Positions 46,270-58,302 of a stretch of 64,000 bases of DNA are shown here, piece by piece. Position numbers and translations under genes: made by a program. Every line of letters begins with the position of its first letter. Positions within the stretch are counted from its first letter, which is position 1. A model generated the notes under the pieces. That model saw only the letters and a list, made by a program, of their open reading frames with translations, was not told the origin of the DNA and did not search any database. Source of the stretch: Uranotaenia lowii (lineage: Eukaryota; Arthropoda; Insecta; Diptera; Culicidae); NCBI RefSeq assembly GCF_029784155.1, contig NC_073692.1, positions 279,206,413-279,270,412 on the forward strand, given 5' to 3'.

Positions 46270-49200
46270 AAATGGTGGATAATGTGCAAGACAAGACCCC
46301 ACAGAGGTCATATCACCTCTTATTCACAACTCCTATCTCTACCTCCCCGCGGTGCCGGCTGGGATGCGAGTAATCTAAACGGAGATCGAGTACACAACGC
46401 CGGTGGATGCTTTGGTCGCATGCAGACTGAGAAGGTGGCCGCACAGGTCTGTTCCCCAGGTCAGGAGCGGCGTGCAGCAACAACCGAGCTTCTGTTCTCC
46501 AGATCAGGGGTGGCTAAAACAGCATCTGTCTCGCAGCGAGCGGCTGAATTTATGAAATGCGGCTCCCGCCAGCTAAGTCCACGATGGCAGCCCCATCGCG
46601 GGATAGGGACTTTAGGTTAACAACCTACTGTTCCCGACTTGAAATTTTTACGGAATCCGAAAGAAATGACCGAACTGGAACTTTGGCGACGACATTTAGC
46701 ATGAAAACACGGACACGAATTGGAACTTGGAACGTTTTAACCCTTGCCCAACAAGGCAAGCTGGCACAACATGCTAGAGAGGCTAGCCGCCTCAAGCTTG
46801 AAATACTGGGACTGAGCGAAGTCCGTTAGCCTAACACTGGAGAACACAAGACACAGTCCGGGCAAGTACTGGTTTACTCTGGCATACGAGGAGAACATGC
46901 TACTCGGGAACGAGGCCCAAGCGGCCCTCATTAGATGGGAACCGATAAACGAAAGAATAATCGTAGCCAGATTTAGAACACTGGTTAGAAACCTTACAAC
47001 GGTCCAGTGTTATGCGCCAACTGACGTTGCCGACTTACAGGAGAAAGAGCAGTTTTACAGTCAACTGAACAGCGTGGTAGAGAAAATTCCGAAGGGTGAC
47101 ATTCAAATCCATTTGGGTGACTTCAACGCAAAGATTGGCTCCGACAATCAGGACCTTGAGCGCATCATGGGGCGTCATGGTCTAGGAGAGATGAGCGAAA
47201 ACGGAGAGCTGTTTGTAAAATTTTGTGGCTACAACAACATGGTGATCGGTGGATCGCTCTTCCCCCATCGACCAGCACATAAGGTCACTTGGGTATCCCG
47301 AGATGGCCGAACAGAAGATCAAATTGACCACATCTGCATCAGCCGAAAATGGAGGAGGAGCCTTCTTGATGTCCGCAACAAACAAAGCGCAGACATTGCA
47401 TCTGACCATCACTTCGTCCTTGGCGAAATACGACTGAGAGTTGCGCGTGTCCAACGGCGCGAGGAGAAAGTCGGGTGTCGATACGACGTCCACCGGTTGG
47501 GGAATCCAGAGGTGAAAAGGGCATACGTTGAACTGCTAGAATCTCGAGCCTCGGAATTTCCGACTGACGGAACAGTCGAAGAACAGTGGTGTGGAATCAA
47601 TAATGCCTTTATTACGACGAGCCATGGTACTCTCGGTAAAGTTTGTGGAAGAAGAAGATAATGAATGTCGGATGAAACTTGGAGTATGGTCGATGATGGG
47701 AGAAAGGCGAAAGTTAGAATTGAGCAAGCATGTACCTGGTCAGCCAAAGCAGCCGCCCGCTTACGATATGCGGAGCTGGAAAAGGCAGTTGAACGAGCTT
47801 GTAGACGAGACATGAGAGCCTGGACAAACTCCCTAGCCGAAGAGGGAGAAAGAGCCGCCGCCAATGGAGATATCCGATTACTTTATGACATTTCTCGCCG
47901 CCTAAGTGGTGCAAGGACTAATGCAAGAATGCCGCTGAAAGACCGAGCTGGTCATTAATTGACCGATCGAACAGATCAGCTCAAACGATGGACTGAACAC
48001 TTCGAACAACTCTTCCGAGTAACGAATAGTGATAGCCAACAGAATCCGCAGCTCGAAGCGCCAACAGTAAGTCGCATAAATGGCGTCAACTCGGAAGCGC
48101 CTTCGCTGGCTGAAGTAGAAGTGGCAATCAAAAACATGAAATCCAACAAAGCGCCTGGAATTGATTGCATTCCTGCTGAAATGCTGAAAGCCGACCCTGC
48201 CTGTCAGCACCGTTTTTTCGCTGACATCTGGGATACTGCAACATTCCCGGCCGACTGGATGCAGGGTATCCTCGTAAAGGTCCCGAAGAAAGGAGACCTG
48301 ACAGAGTGCGGTAACTGGCGAGGCATAACGTTGATTTGTACAACCCTCAAAGTACTCTGCAAAGTGATCCTAATCCAGGAGAAAATCGACGCTACACTCC
48401 GACGGCAACAAACTGGATTCCGATCCGGACGATCATGTGTGGACCACATCACAACGCTACGAATAATACTGGAACAAATCAACGAATTCCATGACTCTCT
48501 TCTGCTGGTGTTCGTTGATTTCGAAAAAGCATTCGACCGACTTAACCATGAAAACATCTGGGCGGCTCTATGGCGAATAGGAGTACCAGAGAAACTAGTC
48601 CATCTCATCGAAACACAATACGAGGCATTTTCGTGCAAGGTCTTGCACGACGGTGTCTTGTCCGAACCAATTCCGGTAACTGCTGGAGTGAGACAAGGAT
48701 GTATCTTATCACCGCTACTTTTTCTTATCGTAATGGATGAGATTCTGACTGGATCGATTGACTGTGCACCGAACCGAGGATTGCCGTGGAATCCTTTAAC
48801 AATGGAGCAACTGAACGACCTTGACCTCGCTGACGATATTGTTTTGCTTGCCCAAACACAACCGGACATGCAGAGCAAACTTGACGACCTCACCGAAAGT
48901 TCCAAGGCAGCAGGTCTCAAAGTCAATGTCGGAAAGACCAAATCGATGGAGATCAACACAGGAAATCAATCCAGTTGCATGGTAGCTGGGCAACAAGTTG
49001 AGAAAGTGGAGTGCTTCCAGTATCTTGGTAGCCAGATAACGCCTGATGGTGGTACCAGGAAAGACATCGAAACCCGGATCAGAAAGTCCGGTTTGGCATT
49101 TGCGAATCTCCGAAACATCTGGCGGTCACGCCAGATCTTTCTACGAACGAAAATCCGAATCTTCAACTCAAACGTCAAATCCGTATTGCTGTACGGGTGG

Positions 49201-49647
49201 GAAACTTGGTGCACATATGCGGTGACGATACGAAAACGCCTGCGGAATATCATCCACGCTTGGTGGCCTGGCAACTGGATCTCGAATGAGGAACTACATC
49301 GCCGGTGTCGTCAAAGGCCGCTAGAAATCGAGATTCGGGAACGTAAGTGGAGATGGATTGGGCACACGCTACGAAAAGATGAAAACGAGATTTGCAGGGA
49401 GGCGCTAGACTTGAATCCAGAAGGACAACGAAGAAGAGGCAGACCCAGAAACTCGTGGCGGCGAAGCCTAGCCGCTGAAATCCGAACTGTCGACGAAAAT
49501 CTTGACTGGGACCATGTGAATACGCTGGCTCCGGATCGTCAACAGTGGAGGTCTTTTATCACGGCTTTATGCACCGGAGGATCGGCGCGGGATCATTAAG
49601 AAAGTATTAAAAAGAATATTTAACTATTCCTCGAGAAAAAAAAAGAA
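46270..49647 (+). mobile_element. RTE-type (JAM-like) non-LTR retrotransposon, nearly full length
   Basis: A 3.4-kb element: an N-terminal ORF (46282-46620), endonuclease, reverse transcriptase and a very short 3' UTR with A-rich tail (to about 49647). It carries only one frameshift and three stops. Element boundaries at the 5' end and any target duplication are not certain. A 270-bp piece of the same family lies at 60424-60695. Confidence 0.82.
46697..49599 (+). pseudogene. RTE endonuclease-reverse transcriptase, few lesions
   Basis: The endonuclease begins MKTRTRIGTWNVLTLAQQGK and reads LGLSEVR, then TAG where Trp is expected. A frameshift near 46898 leads to LLGNEAQAALIRWEPINERI, HLGDFNAKIGSDNQDLERIM and DQIDHICISRKWRRS. 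TAA codons at 47659 and 47956 interrupt the same frame. The reverse transcriptase is open for 546 codons: SNKAPGIDCIPAEMLKAD, LVFVDFEKAFDRLNHENIWA, TAGVRQGCILSPLLFLIVMD and LADDIVLLAQTQ (active site). The C-terminus has the RTE-type RKWRWIGHTLRKDENE and RRGRPRNSWRRS motifs. Confidence 0.85.
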
Positions 49648-50035
49648 CATTTAACTCAAATTCAATCTTCATTGGAACATACAGGGAGGTCAAATGAAGA
49701 CATTACATGAGGCAAAATGAGGGTGCCAGTAGCTGCAACCAGATGTTGTGCAGAATCTAATAAGTCAAGTTAAGAGCGTTATGATGAGGCAAAATTATGC
49801 TCTTAGAGTTAAAAGAAGTTTATACATCGAAAGCTCCTGATGAGTCTATAAATGTTATCGTTTGAAAGTGTTGATTGGATCAGTAATTAAGTTTACTTTT
49901 ATATTGTGGAATAAGCATTTTAATTGGCAACTTACACTTGAAACGTTCTCAAATTTTCCAATAAAATGAAAAAGTCTAGAAACAATGACCAAAACGATTT
50001 TTTTTCATTTGAACTGATAATCATGGTACAAGTTC
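49648..50035 (-). other. 3' flank of RhoGEF-like gene 2
   Basis: AT-rich sequence after the TAG at 50036. A minus-strand AATAAA is not found nearby, so the poly(A) site is unresolved. No other gene seen. Confidence 0.45.
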
Positions 50036-51567
50036 CTAGTAATTAAAAACTATACTTTTGAATGGAGGCACAGTTTGCTGGGTTGCGCCTGAATTTGAAG
50101 CAGCGTGTTGCTGCTTGTATTGACTATGGAAAATATCACGTAATTCACCTGTTCTAAATCTTACCTTATAGCATAAGCCATTCATTTCCAACTTGATTGC
50201 TTTACTATCTCGCAAGCTTTTGACAATAGGGGTTTTAGTATTCGTGATATAACGATCGACAAACAAAACAGAAAGCCATGTTGGTCCGCTTGACCAGTTT
50301 TCATTCAATTTTATGCAAACTGCTGCATATTCGCAGATGAATATCTTACAATGCGTTTTTCCTGGCTTCTTGAGATGTGCTTTATGGCCGTAAAGTATGA
50401 GACCACAGTGTATCAATCCCTCGTCCAGCTCGAAGAGTTTACAGTTCTGTCCCACCCAACCATTGAAATATTCCAGATTCTGCCTCAGACAAATAAGTCG
50501 ATGCAATCCCGTGTAAATTGAACTCGACATGCAAATGTTCATTACATTTTTCAGAAAAGCTTCGTAAACTTGCAACTGGACGATGCAAAGCAGCGTAAAG
50601 GGTTTCTTTGAGGTAATCTAAAAATTTTAAAATCATGTCATTCGTATTTGATTTAATTTCTTTTAATACTCACCAATGATGATGAATCAACGGGTATACT
50701 TTTGTAAACTTTCAGATATTTGAAGTACGTTCGAGGAAAATCTGCCTAAAATAAAAAAAATGTATTTTTGTCAATACTGGAATTATATGCACAAAAAGAG
50801 TTTTTAATTTTTTTTTTCAAAAATTTGATTTGATGCTCGTTCCAAACTTTACTAACCTCTACATACTTTTCAAACAAATCGCATATACTAGCCAAATCCG
50901 GAGAAACTCTACCGAAATCTAAAGGCATCTGATGATTGTGCAAAAGAAGCATGTCTTCAAAGGATTGAACAAACTGTCCGATATAGGAGAGCTGCGCGAA
51001 AGAAAGTGTTTGCCTGTATTGGTCATACTGTTTTTTAAGCTCCAATCCGAAATTTGTTTGTCTGGTCTGTAAGTCCTTTAAACTATGTTGTAGAGTACTA
51101 AAATGTTGAAGAGGAATTAAAATTTTGTCGTCTAAATCAGAATGTTTTCTTATTTACCTGCACCTCATGTTTGTGGTGGAAATATTAGTGTCCTCAGAGA
51201 AAAACATGGGGTTTCCATTTTCGGGAATCTTCTGGATTGATTGCTTTGGGATCGTACTTTTGGAGCAAAACTGTTTCAACTTTTCTTTGAATGTACGGTA
51301 CGGCTTTTGGTCTTTTAATTTGACAATGACATTCAGAACAGTCCTATCCGTGCATTTGATTGTCATTTTGTCGGCACTTTCGATACAATCAATTTCATCG
51401 CTGAAGTAGTGGCCCCGGTACAGCAAGTAATTCTGAGCTTTGATTTCCGCAAACAGGATTAATCGTTCGAAAAAATAGAAACGAGAACCATACACGCGCA
51501 GATGGTTGACATCGTAAATGTCTATTTCGCACGTATGACAAAATTTCCCTTGAGCAAGTAAATCAAT
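50036..51567 (-). CDS. Second RhoGEF-like gene (gene 2), 3' exons only
   Basis: Four exons: 51567-51158, 51097-50857, 50745-50674 and 50617-50036, giving 434 codons and a TAG. The first visible exon starts in phase 0 after TTCTAG and encodes a PH domain closely patterned on gene 1 (IDLLAQGKFCHTCEIDIYD, RFYFFERLILFAEIKAQNYL, YRGHYFSDEID). Next come divergent helices (LSFAQLSYIGQFVQSFEDML), a 24-residue exon and a 582-nt last exon with a PH-like segment (CKIFICEYAAVCIKLN). The last three introns occupy the same positions and phases (2, 0, 0) as in gene 1. The DH exons should lie upstream (above 51567) but I found none before 64000, so they may be displaced by transposons or lie outside the window. 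Confidence 0.85.
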
Positions 51568-51899
51568 CTAGAAAAAAAGAACATGAAAATAATAGAAGAA
51601 AAAAATAATAGAATAATGGATAATTTTTGATAAAAGTGAGTTAAACAAAATCATCTTAGAAACGATTCGACAGTTTGTTTTAAGTCAAATTATCAAATTG
51701 AAAAATTATAATTTTTGTACATTGTTGATTTTATTGAAATAATAAGAATTAACTTCTTCAAATTTTTGTTCGATATGGCGGAACAAAAAATCGTTTAAAG
51801 GCAGATCCTCTGTTAATGGTATTTATGTTTTGTATAGGGATTTTCTCATAATATTGCTACTCACATCTTACTCCCTCTCCGAAGAAGAAAAGAAAAAAA

Positions 51900-52116
51900 G
51901 ATTTTTTTTTTGTAGTTAAGATAACGTTTAATGAAATAAATTAATAGTTGGATTTCAATTACAGTGACGAAATAGTTACATTTCCAAATCCTTTCTCTCG
52001 ATTGCGTGCACATAATCTCGCAGGAGCGAAGGCTTTTGCCTGTTTTTGAGGGCCTTTGCAGTTGCCCGACGGCTGACTTCTCCAGTCAGCTTCCTAGCAT
52101 TGCAGAAAAACAGTCA
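51900..52116 (-). pseudogene. Coding-looking 3' end of an unrecognised gene, with A-tract
   Basis: On the minus strand an open frame of about 47 codons ends KDLEM at TAA (51976-51978). It includes KLTGEVSRRATAKALKNRQK and PSLLRDYVHAIERK, a basic, natural-looking composition. About 65 bases after the stop comes an A10 tract (51911-51902). This looks like a 5'-truncated processed retrocopy, but a genuine terminal exon (TGCTAG acceptor at about 52094) is possible. Family not recognised. Confidence 0.35.
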
Positions 52117-53360
52117 ACGGTCGCCATTTTGTGAAACTGGATTCTTAAGGGCCGTTCACTAATTACGTAAGCACGATTTTGGAAATTTTCAACCCTCCCT
52201 CCCCCCCTGGTATGACAAAGTAAGATTTTTCAAAACCCCTCCCCCCCCCTAGTAAGATCTTACGTTTTTTATTCTTTGAGAAATTGACACTTTTTTTTAG
52301 GTTTTATCTTTGGCACTTTACCAGCATTATGGCACGCGTGGTAGAGAAATTGACACGTTTTTTCAAAAATAGCTTGAAAATATTAAAAATGTGACATATA
52401 CATACTTCAAAGCAAAGCACTTTTTAAGTAAAATTTAAAAAAAAACTGAATTTGAAAAGCACAATCTATACAAAACAACAGATGAAATGTCATAAACGAT
52501 TAAAGGAATCATTATTCATGACATGTTTGGGGTAACAATAATTTTCAATAAATTTCCACCATCGAATAAACGATATAAAATTTAAATTCCGATTTCAAAA
52601 AGAGAGATCAGGTACGCACAATATACCCTAAAAATATTATGTTTTTTATCTGAAAATCATAAATATCATTCTATACTACTAGAATTGGGGCAAAAATGTT
52701 TAACGACAGTCACGTTGTCAACTAACCTAAAAGCTCAGACTCATTCAGTGGTAAGCGATAAAGTTTTAGGATTTGTTTGGTAAATCTTTTGTATAATGTA
52801 GAATTGGTAGTATCTATCACTGAAAAAACTGTCTAGAAATTCATTATTTAAGGCGCCTTAGAGGAGATGAGGGAATAACGTACACCCCGGGCCTAATGAG
52901 CACTCCTTTTTTCTACATAAGTACGTATTTTCTTAAACAAATTTTCATAAGGACTTGTTCCGTACAACCCATAATATTAATTTTTCACCAAAAAAGAAAT
53001 ATCCTTTTCATCTTTACAGAAATTTTAAACAATAACCAGCTAGGTTCTCAAGTAACGAAAATATTATAATTTTTGAGCACCACCAAATAAGCTTTTATGA
53101 CCTTTAAATCATCTTGATCTGAAATGTGCGCATTGCAACATGATCTACACATTGTTTCTCAATTTTCAACATCATAAAATTTTTGGTTTTTCACATGAAT
53201 CAACTTTAAAACGCTTTTTTACTTTAATTTGTTCACTAGAGGCGAACAAAGCACTATCAATGAAGGCATAGTGCATTTTCTGCTGCATAATCTAGCAGCC
53301 AATTCAACTCGATGAAGTCAACTAAATAATAGAGCTACAGCTTGACTTGTTTCGTCTGTC

Positions 53361-53438
53361 GATTTGGCCTATTGGTAAGGTGTCGGAAAGGTAATCAGTA
53401 GACTCGAGTTCGATTCCTGTTCGAGGGGATTTTTTTTT
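53361..53438 (+). ncRNA. tRNA-like pol III cassette, left arm
   Basis: Box A TGGCCTATTGGT (53365-53376), box B GAGTTCGATTCC (53406-53417) and a T9 terminator (53430-53438) are spaced as in a tRNA gene. Stems do not close into a full cloverleaf, so it is tRNA-derived rather than a tRNA. Confidence 0.5.
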
Positions 53439-53655
53439 GCATATAATACCATTCATGATTGATTTTTATTATTGTTACATTATACGGCTAATAGCACCAA
53501 AGCATCATCCGTCAAACAAAACACCAGAAATATAATGTATGAGCAGGTGTTAATTCTTTGAATTCTACAAACAGACCTAGATTATTTTGTTATTGCTTTG
53601 TTTGATGAATCTACGCCTCCCCGTTTAGTGCAATCATGATCATGAATGATAAATG

Positions 53656-53735
53656 AAAAAAAAAATTACCTCCACCAGAAATCGAACTCAAGCCTGCTGA
53701 TTACCTCTCCGACATCTAACCAATAGGCCAAATCG
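53656..53735 (-). ncRNA. tRNA-like pol III cassette, right arm
   Basis: Minus-strand box A TGGCCTATTGGT (53730-53719), box B GAGTTCGATTTC (53689-53678) and a T10 run (53665-53656). It is homologous to the left-arm cassette and points towards it. Confidence 0.5.
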
Positions 53736-54627
53736 TCAGACGATACAAGTTAAGCTGTAGCTCTATTACTCAGTTGACTTCATCGAGTCGAATTCCCTGC
53801 TAGATTCCCCGGCAGAAAATGCTCATTATGCTTTCATTAATGGTGCTCATACTGTATCGAGGGGTTTCTCATTATGCCTCTACAGTGACTGGTTTTCAGC
53901 TTTCGGCAAAATTTTTTAAATTGCATTTTTAAACGTTTTTATCTACTTTTTCAAGTTTCATCCAATTAGGCAATAGACTGTTTGAGTGTCTGACTGAACA
54001 CGAAACAATGATGTAATTCATATATTACAGCTGTTCTCTATGCTTAAATAAGCATTTTCCTTAAGGTGGCCATTATGCCTCCATCTCCCCTATATTGATT
54101 TTTAAAGATTTTTTCTGAATGAAGTCATTTTCGAAATATGATGGATTAAAGTCGTGGTGTCACAACGCGTTATTATCCTTGTTGTTTCTATAAATTTCTC
54201 AATTGAGAAGATTGTTATGATAAAAAGCGGAAAGCGACGGTCTCTTTTAACAATGTGATTTAGTGTTTTTAGTTAAGTTGATAATTGATTCTCTATAAAT
54301 TTTATAGAACCTGTAATTTTTTTTTATTAATTCAAAGACCTTAGAAGATAAATAACATAACATAAAAATTAACCAACAAATAGGTAGTGAGTAAAATGAG
54401 ACCTGAGTAATATGGTTTTGTATGGCTGTGGCTGTAATGAATTTTTAATGTAATATTTCTTACGTAAGATATTTGGAAACCCCCCCTACCCCCCTAGTAA
54501 GAGATCGTAAGCAAATGTGAGACCGACCACCCACCCCCCCATGTGCTTACGTAATTAGTGAACAATCCCTTACTACACAAGGATACTCGCCCGATGTGAA
54601 CTTTCCTCGTTCCAGACATCCAGACTG

Positions 54628-54844
54628 TTAGGCCGATGACATAGTGAGTGCGATGCGAATTGGCGGAAAATTTACGGACGCAGCCTATGCGAACTCGAGC
54701 GGCGGAACAAATTGACATCTACTTCGCCGCGTTGAGTATGTCAAGTTTAAGCGATTCACATACATTTTCATCAAATGTGGTTCACCGCATTGAATCGCAT
54801 TCACCGCTTCACATCGCATCGTATTCACTATGTCATCGGCCTTA
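54628..54844. mobile_element. Harbinger-like MITE, copy 2, TTA target sites
   Basis: GGCCGATGACATAGTGAGTG starts and CACTATGTCATCGGCC ends a 211-bp element (54631-54841) flanked by TTA (54628-54630, 54842-54844). A TTA duplication plus GG-start termini fits PIF/Harbinger. Confidence 0.78.
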
Positions 54845-54944
54845 ACCTTTCTACTAGACATTTCCAGACTTTTGGACATGAATTTTTTTACAAAATAGTA
54901 TAAATTCAGAATTTTCGTGATAAAATGATAGAAAAAAGTGCGAA

Positions 54945-55690
54945 TGGTCCAACTTTAATCTACTACTAATTAACCCTACGAAAAATAAAGCTCTATTTTT
55001 GGCATAGAACTTTTGAATATCCTAGACTCAATTTGGTTAAATCTGGAATTGTTTTCACCGATAATGCTGAAAACCTTGGCATTGTCTTTGACCATGAACT
55101 GTCTTGGAAAAAACAAGTTAATAAACATTGTTTATTAACAAAGCAAAATCTATGGAACTCTGAAAAAGCTTTACTTGATCACAAGACTAAACTAAAACTG
55201 TTCAAAAGCTACATTTATCCATTCTTTATTTACGGAGAATTTGTTTATTCTAATTTCTCAGCTAGTTCCTTAGATAGACTCGGAGTAGCATTGAACTCAT
55301 GTGTCCGCTATGTCTTTAGATTATCAAGGTTTTCAAGTGTTTCCCATCTTAATACAAAACTGATTTGCTGCCCATTCAATAACTTTTATAAATATAGATC
55401 ATGCAATATAGTCCATAGAATAATAACTAGAGGTGGTCCAAATTACATTAAACAAATTTTTGTTCCTGTCAGAAATTCTAGAACTTTTAATTTAAGCTCT
55501 GTCTATTACAATAATTCGCTTCTCATAAGAGGCATCTCGAACTGGAATAATCTTCCTACCCACATAAAATCCATTATATCGAAATCGGAATTCAAGAAAG
55601 CTTCACTATCAAGATTTGCAGTTATACGGTAACAATTAATGATTTTTAGTTAGATATGAAAGTGCATCAGAAACATTGAGATTGAAATTA
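54945..55690 (+). pseudogene. Non-LTR retrotransposon RT C-terminal fragment
   Basis: A 5'-truncated piece with ENLGIVFDHELSWKKQVNKH, LFKSYIYPFFIYGEFVYSN, LNSCVRYVFRLSRFSSVSHL and the tail ISNWNNLPTHIKSIISKSEF. These are the post-RT segment and the usual C-terminal WNxLP motif of non-LTR ORF2 proteins. The open frame from 55033 to 55632 has no lesions. It differs from the Jockey, RTE and 37.8-kb families in this window; clade undetermined. Confidence 0.75.
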
Positions 55691-55707
55691 TATAAAACCA
55701 ACCCAAC

Positions 55708-56622
55708 TGTAACACTTAAAAAAGATGAAACAAGTTGAGCACCACTGACTCTCAGTGTGTGCTGCACGGCTAACTATAACTCAAAACACAAACACTCAAA
55801 ACCCAAAACTTGTAGAAATTTACATTTTAATTATACGACACATTAAAAACCTAGGCTAGCTTAACATAATTTCTACTCACGGGCCCGTTTCCTACTATAA
55901 CATCCAAACAATAACAACATAATCACAGCTCGGACGGCACAGGCTTATCACAGCTTTATATCACGGGAATGTCTGGCAACACTTCTCCACGGGCGCACCT
56001 CAACTGCCCGGAGCACCTCCGACTGCCTGCAGCTGGGTCTGTTGGCCACATGCTAGCTGCTTGGCTCAAGGCGGGATTTTAGCTCATCAACAACGGTCCT
56101 GTAGAAAACAAACATTGTTTCCCCTTTTCTCAAAGGTTTCCTTTCGCTATTTTGTCACTCACCCTGTTGGGGCCGTTTGAAATAATAAACTGGTTCTACC
56201 AGCACAGTCTGCAACTTTCGGCTCTGCTTGGCTTGATGTATTCATCGTCGGGGCTGGATGTTGTATCGTGATGTTCAGCAAACCGTTGCCTGGGTGTTAG
56301 GATAAATGGATATTTATCCGATCAGTTTTTAACCGAATAGTTTTCGCTCACCTCCCGCCGCGGACCAACCCGGTCCTTTATAGGCTACGGCTAACGGATG
56401 CAACGGCTTACGCGACACCAACAGAAATGGTGAATTGTTTTGCTGTGCAATGTTGTTTTGTTTTTTCTTTGTTCACGTGCACATGTGTTTTCATTTGACA
56501 GGTTACACTCTTAATTATAAACATCGAAGGTTGGCTAGGTTTAACCCAATCATTACACGCCCAAAATTAAACAACTACAAATACTTAATTATAACGCTAC
56601 AAAGATTGTATCTTATGTTACA
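55708..56622 (-). mobile_element. Candidate solo LTR
   Basis: TGTAAC at 55708 and GTTACA at 56617-56622 form the short inverted ends of a 915-bp, GC-richer block in AT-rich surroundings. On the minus strand TATAAAGG (about 56380) is a plausible promoter. Flanks CCAAC and CGAAT differ at two of five positions, so the target duplication is not proven. Confidence 0.35.
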
Positions 56623-56754
56623 CGAATAAAAATGAATTATTATTAATAAGTAATTGAAAAGTGAGGAATTCTAAGAAGATGGATGTCAAGCTGAGAATTA
56701 AGCATTAAACGTAGTACTTTCGATACTTCCACAATGGTGTGAGGCATTGATAAT

Positions 56755-57223
56755 GTATAGAATAAGCTTGCCAGATTTCCCGGTTTTATCCAGGATTGCC
56801 CAGATATTTAATACAGAATTAGGATCACGTCCGGTCCGGGTGTGGTAAATTCCTGGAAAATAAAACGTCCGGTCCGGCACGGGTGTCCCGATTGCACTGA
56901 AAAATTGCCCGGATTTTTACACTTTATTTGCCAAATCAAACAAGAAACAATTTTTTTTATTTATGTGACAAAAACGGAATTTGTTGAGCAAGTTTTAAGA
57001 AAACATTCACGAAAGGTTTTTTGGATCTTAAAATACGACTCATTATTTGCTTATGAGTTTTGATAAAAAAATTTTCCATTTTATTTCTGGATTTTTGTTG
57101 AGTTATTTCTAGGTTTTTACCAAAATTTGCCCAGATATTCTGCCAGGTTTTAAAAATAAATAACCCGGATTTCTCTGGCCCGGATACGTGCTGGAAAAAA
57201 ATTGGCAACCTTAGTATAGAATG
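56755..57223. mobile_element. CCCGG-rich short MITE (copy 2) with 9-bp duplication
   Basis: The element at 56764-57214 starts AAGCTTGCCAGATT and ends TTGGCAACCTTA. GTATAGAAT flanks it on both sides (56755-56763, 57215-57223), consistent with an 8-bp hAT-type duplication plus one ambiguous base. The body has repeated CCCGG/GCCCGGAT text shared with 22449-22870. Confidence 0.8.
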
Positions 57224-57880
57224 TTTGATTCGATTATCAATCAAATGCGAAAAAAAATAATAACCTATAAAGCTTGCCATCCAGACTTTTCCAGACATTT
57301 TTTTCAAAATCTTTCAAATTTTTCTAAAACACAGTTGGTATCTCTGGTTGTCATTCGTTTAACGGACGAAACTGACCGACGTTGCAGTGCTGGCAGATTC
57401 TCTGTGAATAATATTTATATTTTATATAGAGACTATCTCGAAATAAAGCGACTCACACTGATGTGTTAAGGCTTTTTGTTCACAGTTTATCCCAGCTTCT
57501 TTTAAGAAGTTTTGCGGGGACAGTGGGAGCTTAGTTGCACACCTAATATTTATGAGACATGTGTACGATCGATGTAGAGAAGTCTTTGCCTTATTCAACG
57601 CACTATTCACGAAAAATTCCATTGTGGTGCCCATAATAACTTGAAGATTTGCAAACAAAAATACGCGCCCAATTTTTTTTTATTTTCCCAATTAATTGTT
57701 GATTATTTGATTAGATGTGAATAGAGGAAACTTTTAAACTCATCAGTAACAAATTTCAATAACTTGCTGAAAAAATAACTGGCAACACTGTAGAAAATTT
57801 ACAAAAGCTCTGTTTTAAAAATGTATTCTATCGGAGACAGAATAAAGTTGAGAGTTGATAAAAGAATGTTACAATTCAAG
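57224..57880. other. Spacer between two transposons
   Basis: No gene or repeat identified. Short ORFs have no recognisable domains. Confidence 0.45.
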
Positions 57881-58302
57881 CTCCTTACTAGAGATGTACC
57901 AAATAGTGGTATTCGGCGAACGGCCGAATACCGAATATTGACCTTTTCAACTATTCGGCCAAACGAATATTCGGCCGAATATTCGGTCGAATATTCAATT
58001 GAGTTTTTAATGAAAAAAAAAAAACAAAAACGTTTACATCAATATCCTTCTGTTTTCCGTAATAATTTCCGTAATAATTCCGTAATAATGTTTTTGAGTC
58101 GATTATTTTCAACCAGATGATATTATCAGATGATATATTACAAGATTTTTTCAAGTTGGGGACTTTCTGATTTTTAAAATGTCACCAATAACTGACAAGA
58201 TAAGACATCAGATGACTTGTCGCTTCTAGGGCGTTTATCTCCAAAGAGATTGTGATCCTACACTGAAAGAAAAATCATGGCATTCTGAAATAAATAAAAA
58301 TG

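Larger units (their letters stand above)
52859..54092. mobile_element. TA-flanked foldback element with two tRNA-like cassettes (copy 1)
   Basis: A 1,230-bp element (52861-54090) with ends GAGGAGATGAGGGAATAACG and CATTATGCCTCCATCTCCCC, bounded by TA. Inner arms (about 53250-53440 and 53655-53880) are inverted copies that each contain a tRNA-like sequence. It sits inside the 52148-54570 element. A second copy starts at 63527. Confidence 0.78.
52146..54572. mobile_element. TIR element with C-rich subtermini, host of the foldback element
   Basis: AGGGCCGTTCACTAATTACG (52148) mirrors CGTAATTAGTGAACAATCCC (54550-54569), flanked by TA. Both ends carry poly-C blocks (CCCTCCCCCCCTGG; CCCACCCCCCCATG) with CTTACG motifs, about 110 bp of inverted terminal sequence. 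The interior is largely the 52861-54090 insertion. No transposase. Confidence 0.72.

Noticed and set aside
47182..48959. Long minus-strand ORFs across the RTE element
   Set aside because: They are antisense shadows of the reverse-transcriptase frame and have no domains.
53240..53880. CRISPR-like or phage-type repeat array
   Set aside because: Only two inverted arms exist, not regularly spaced direct repeats, in a eukaryotic context.
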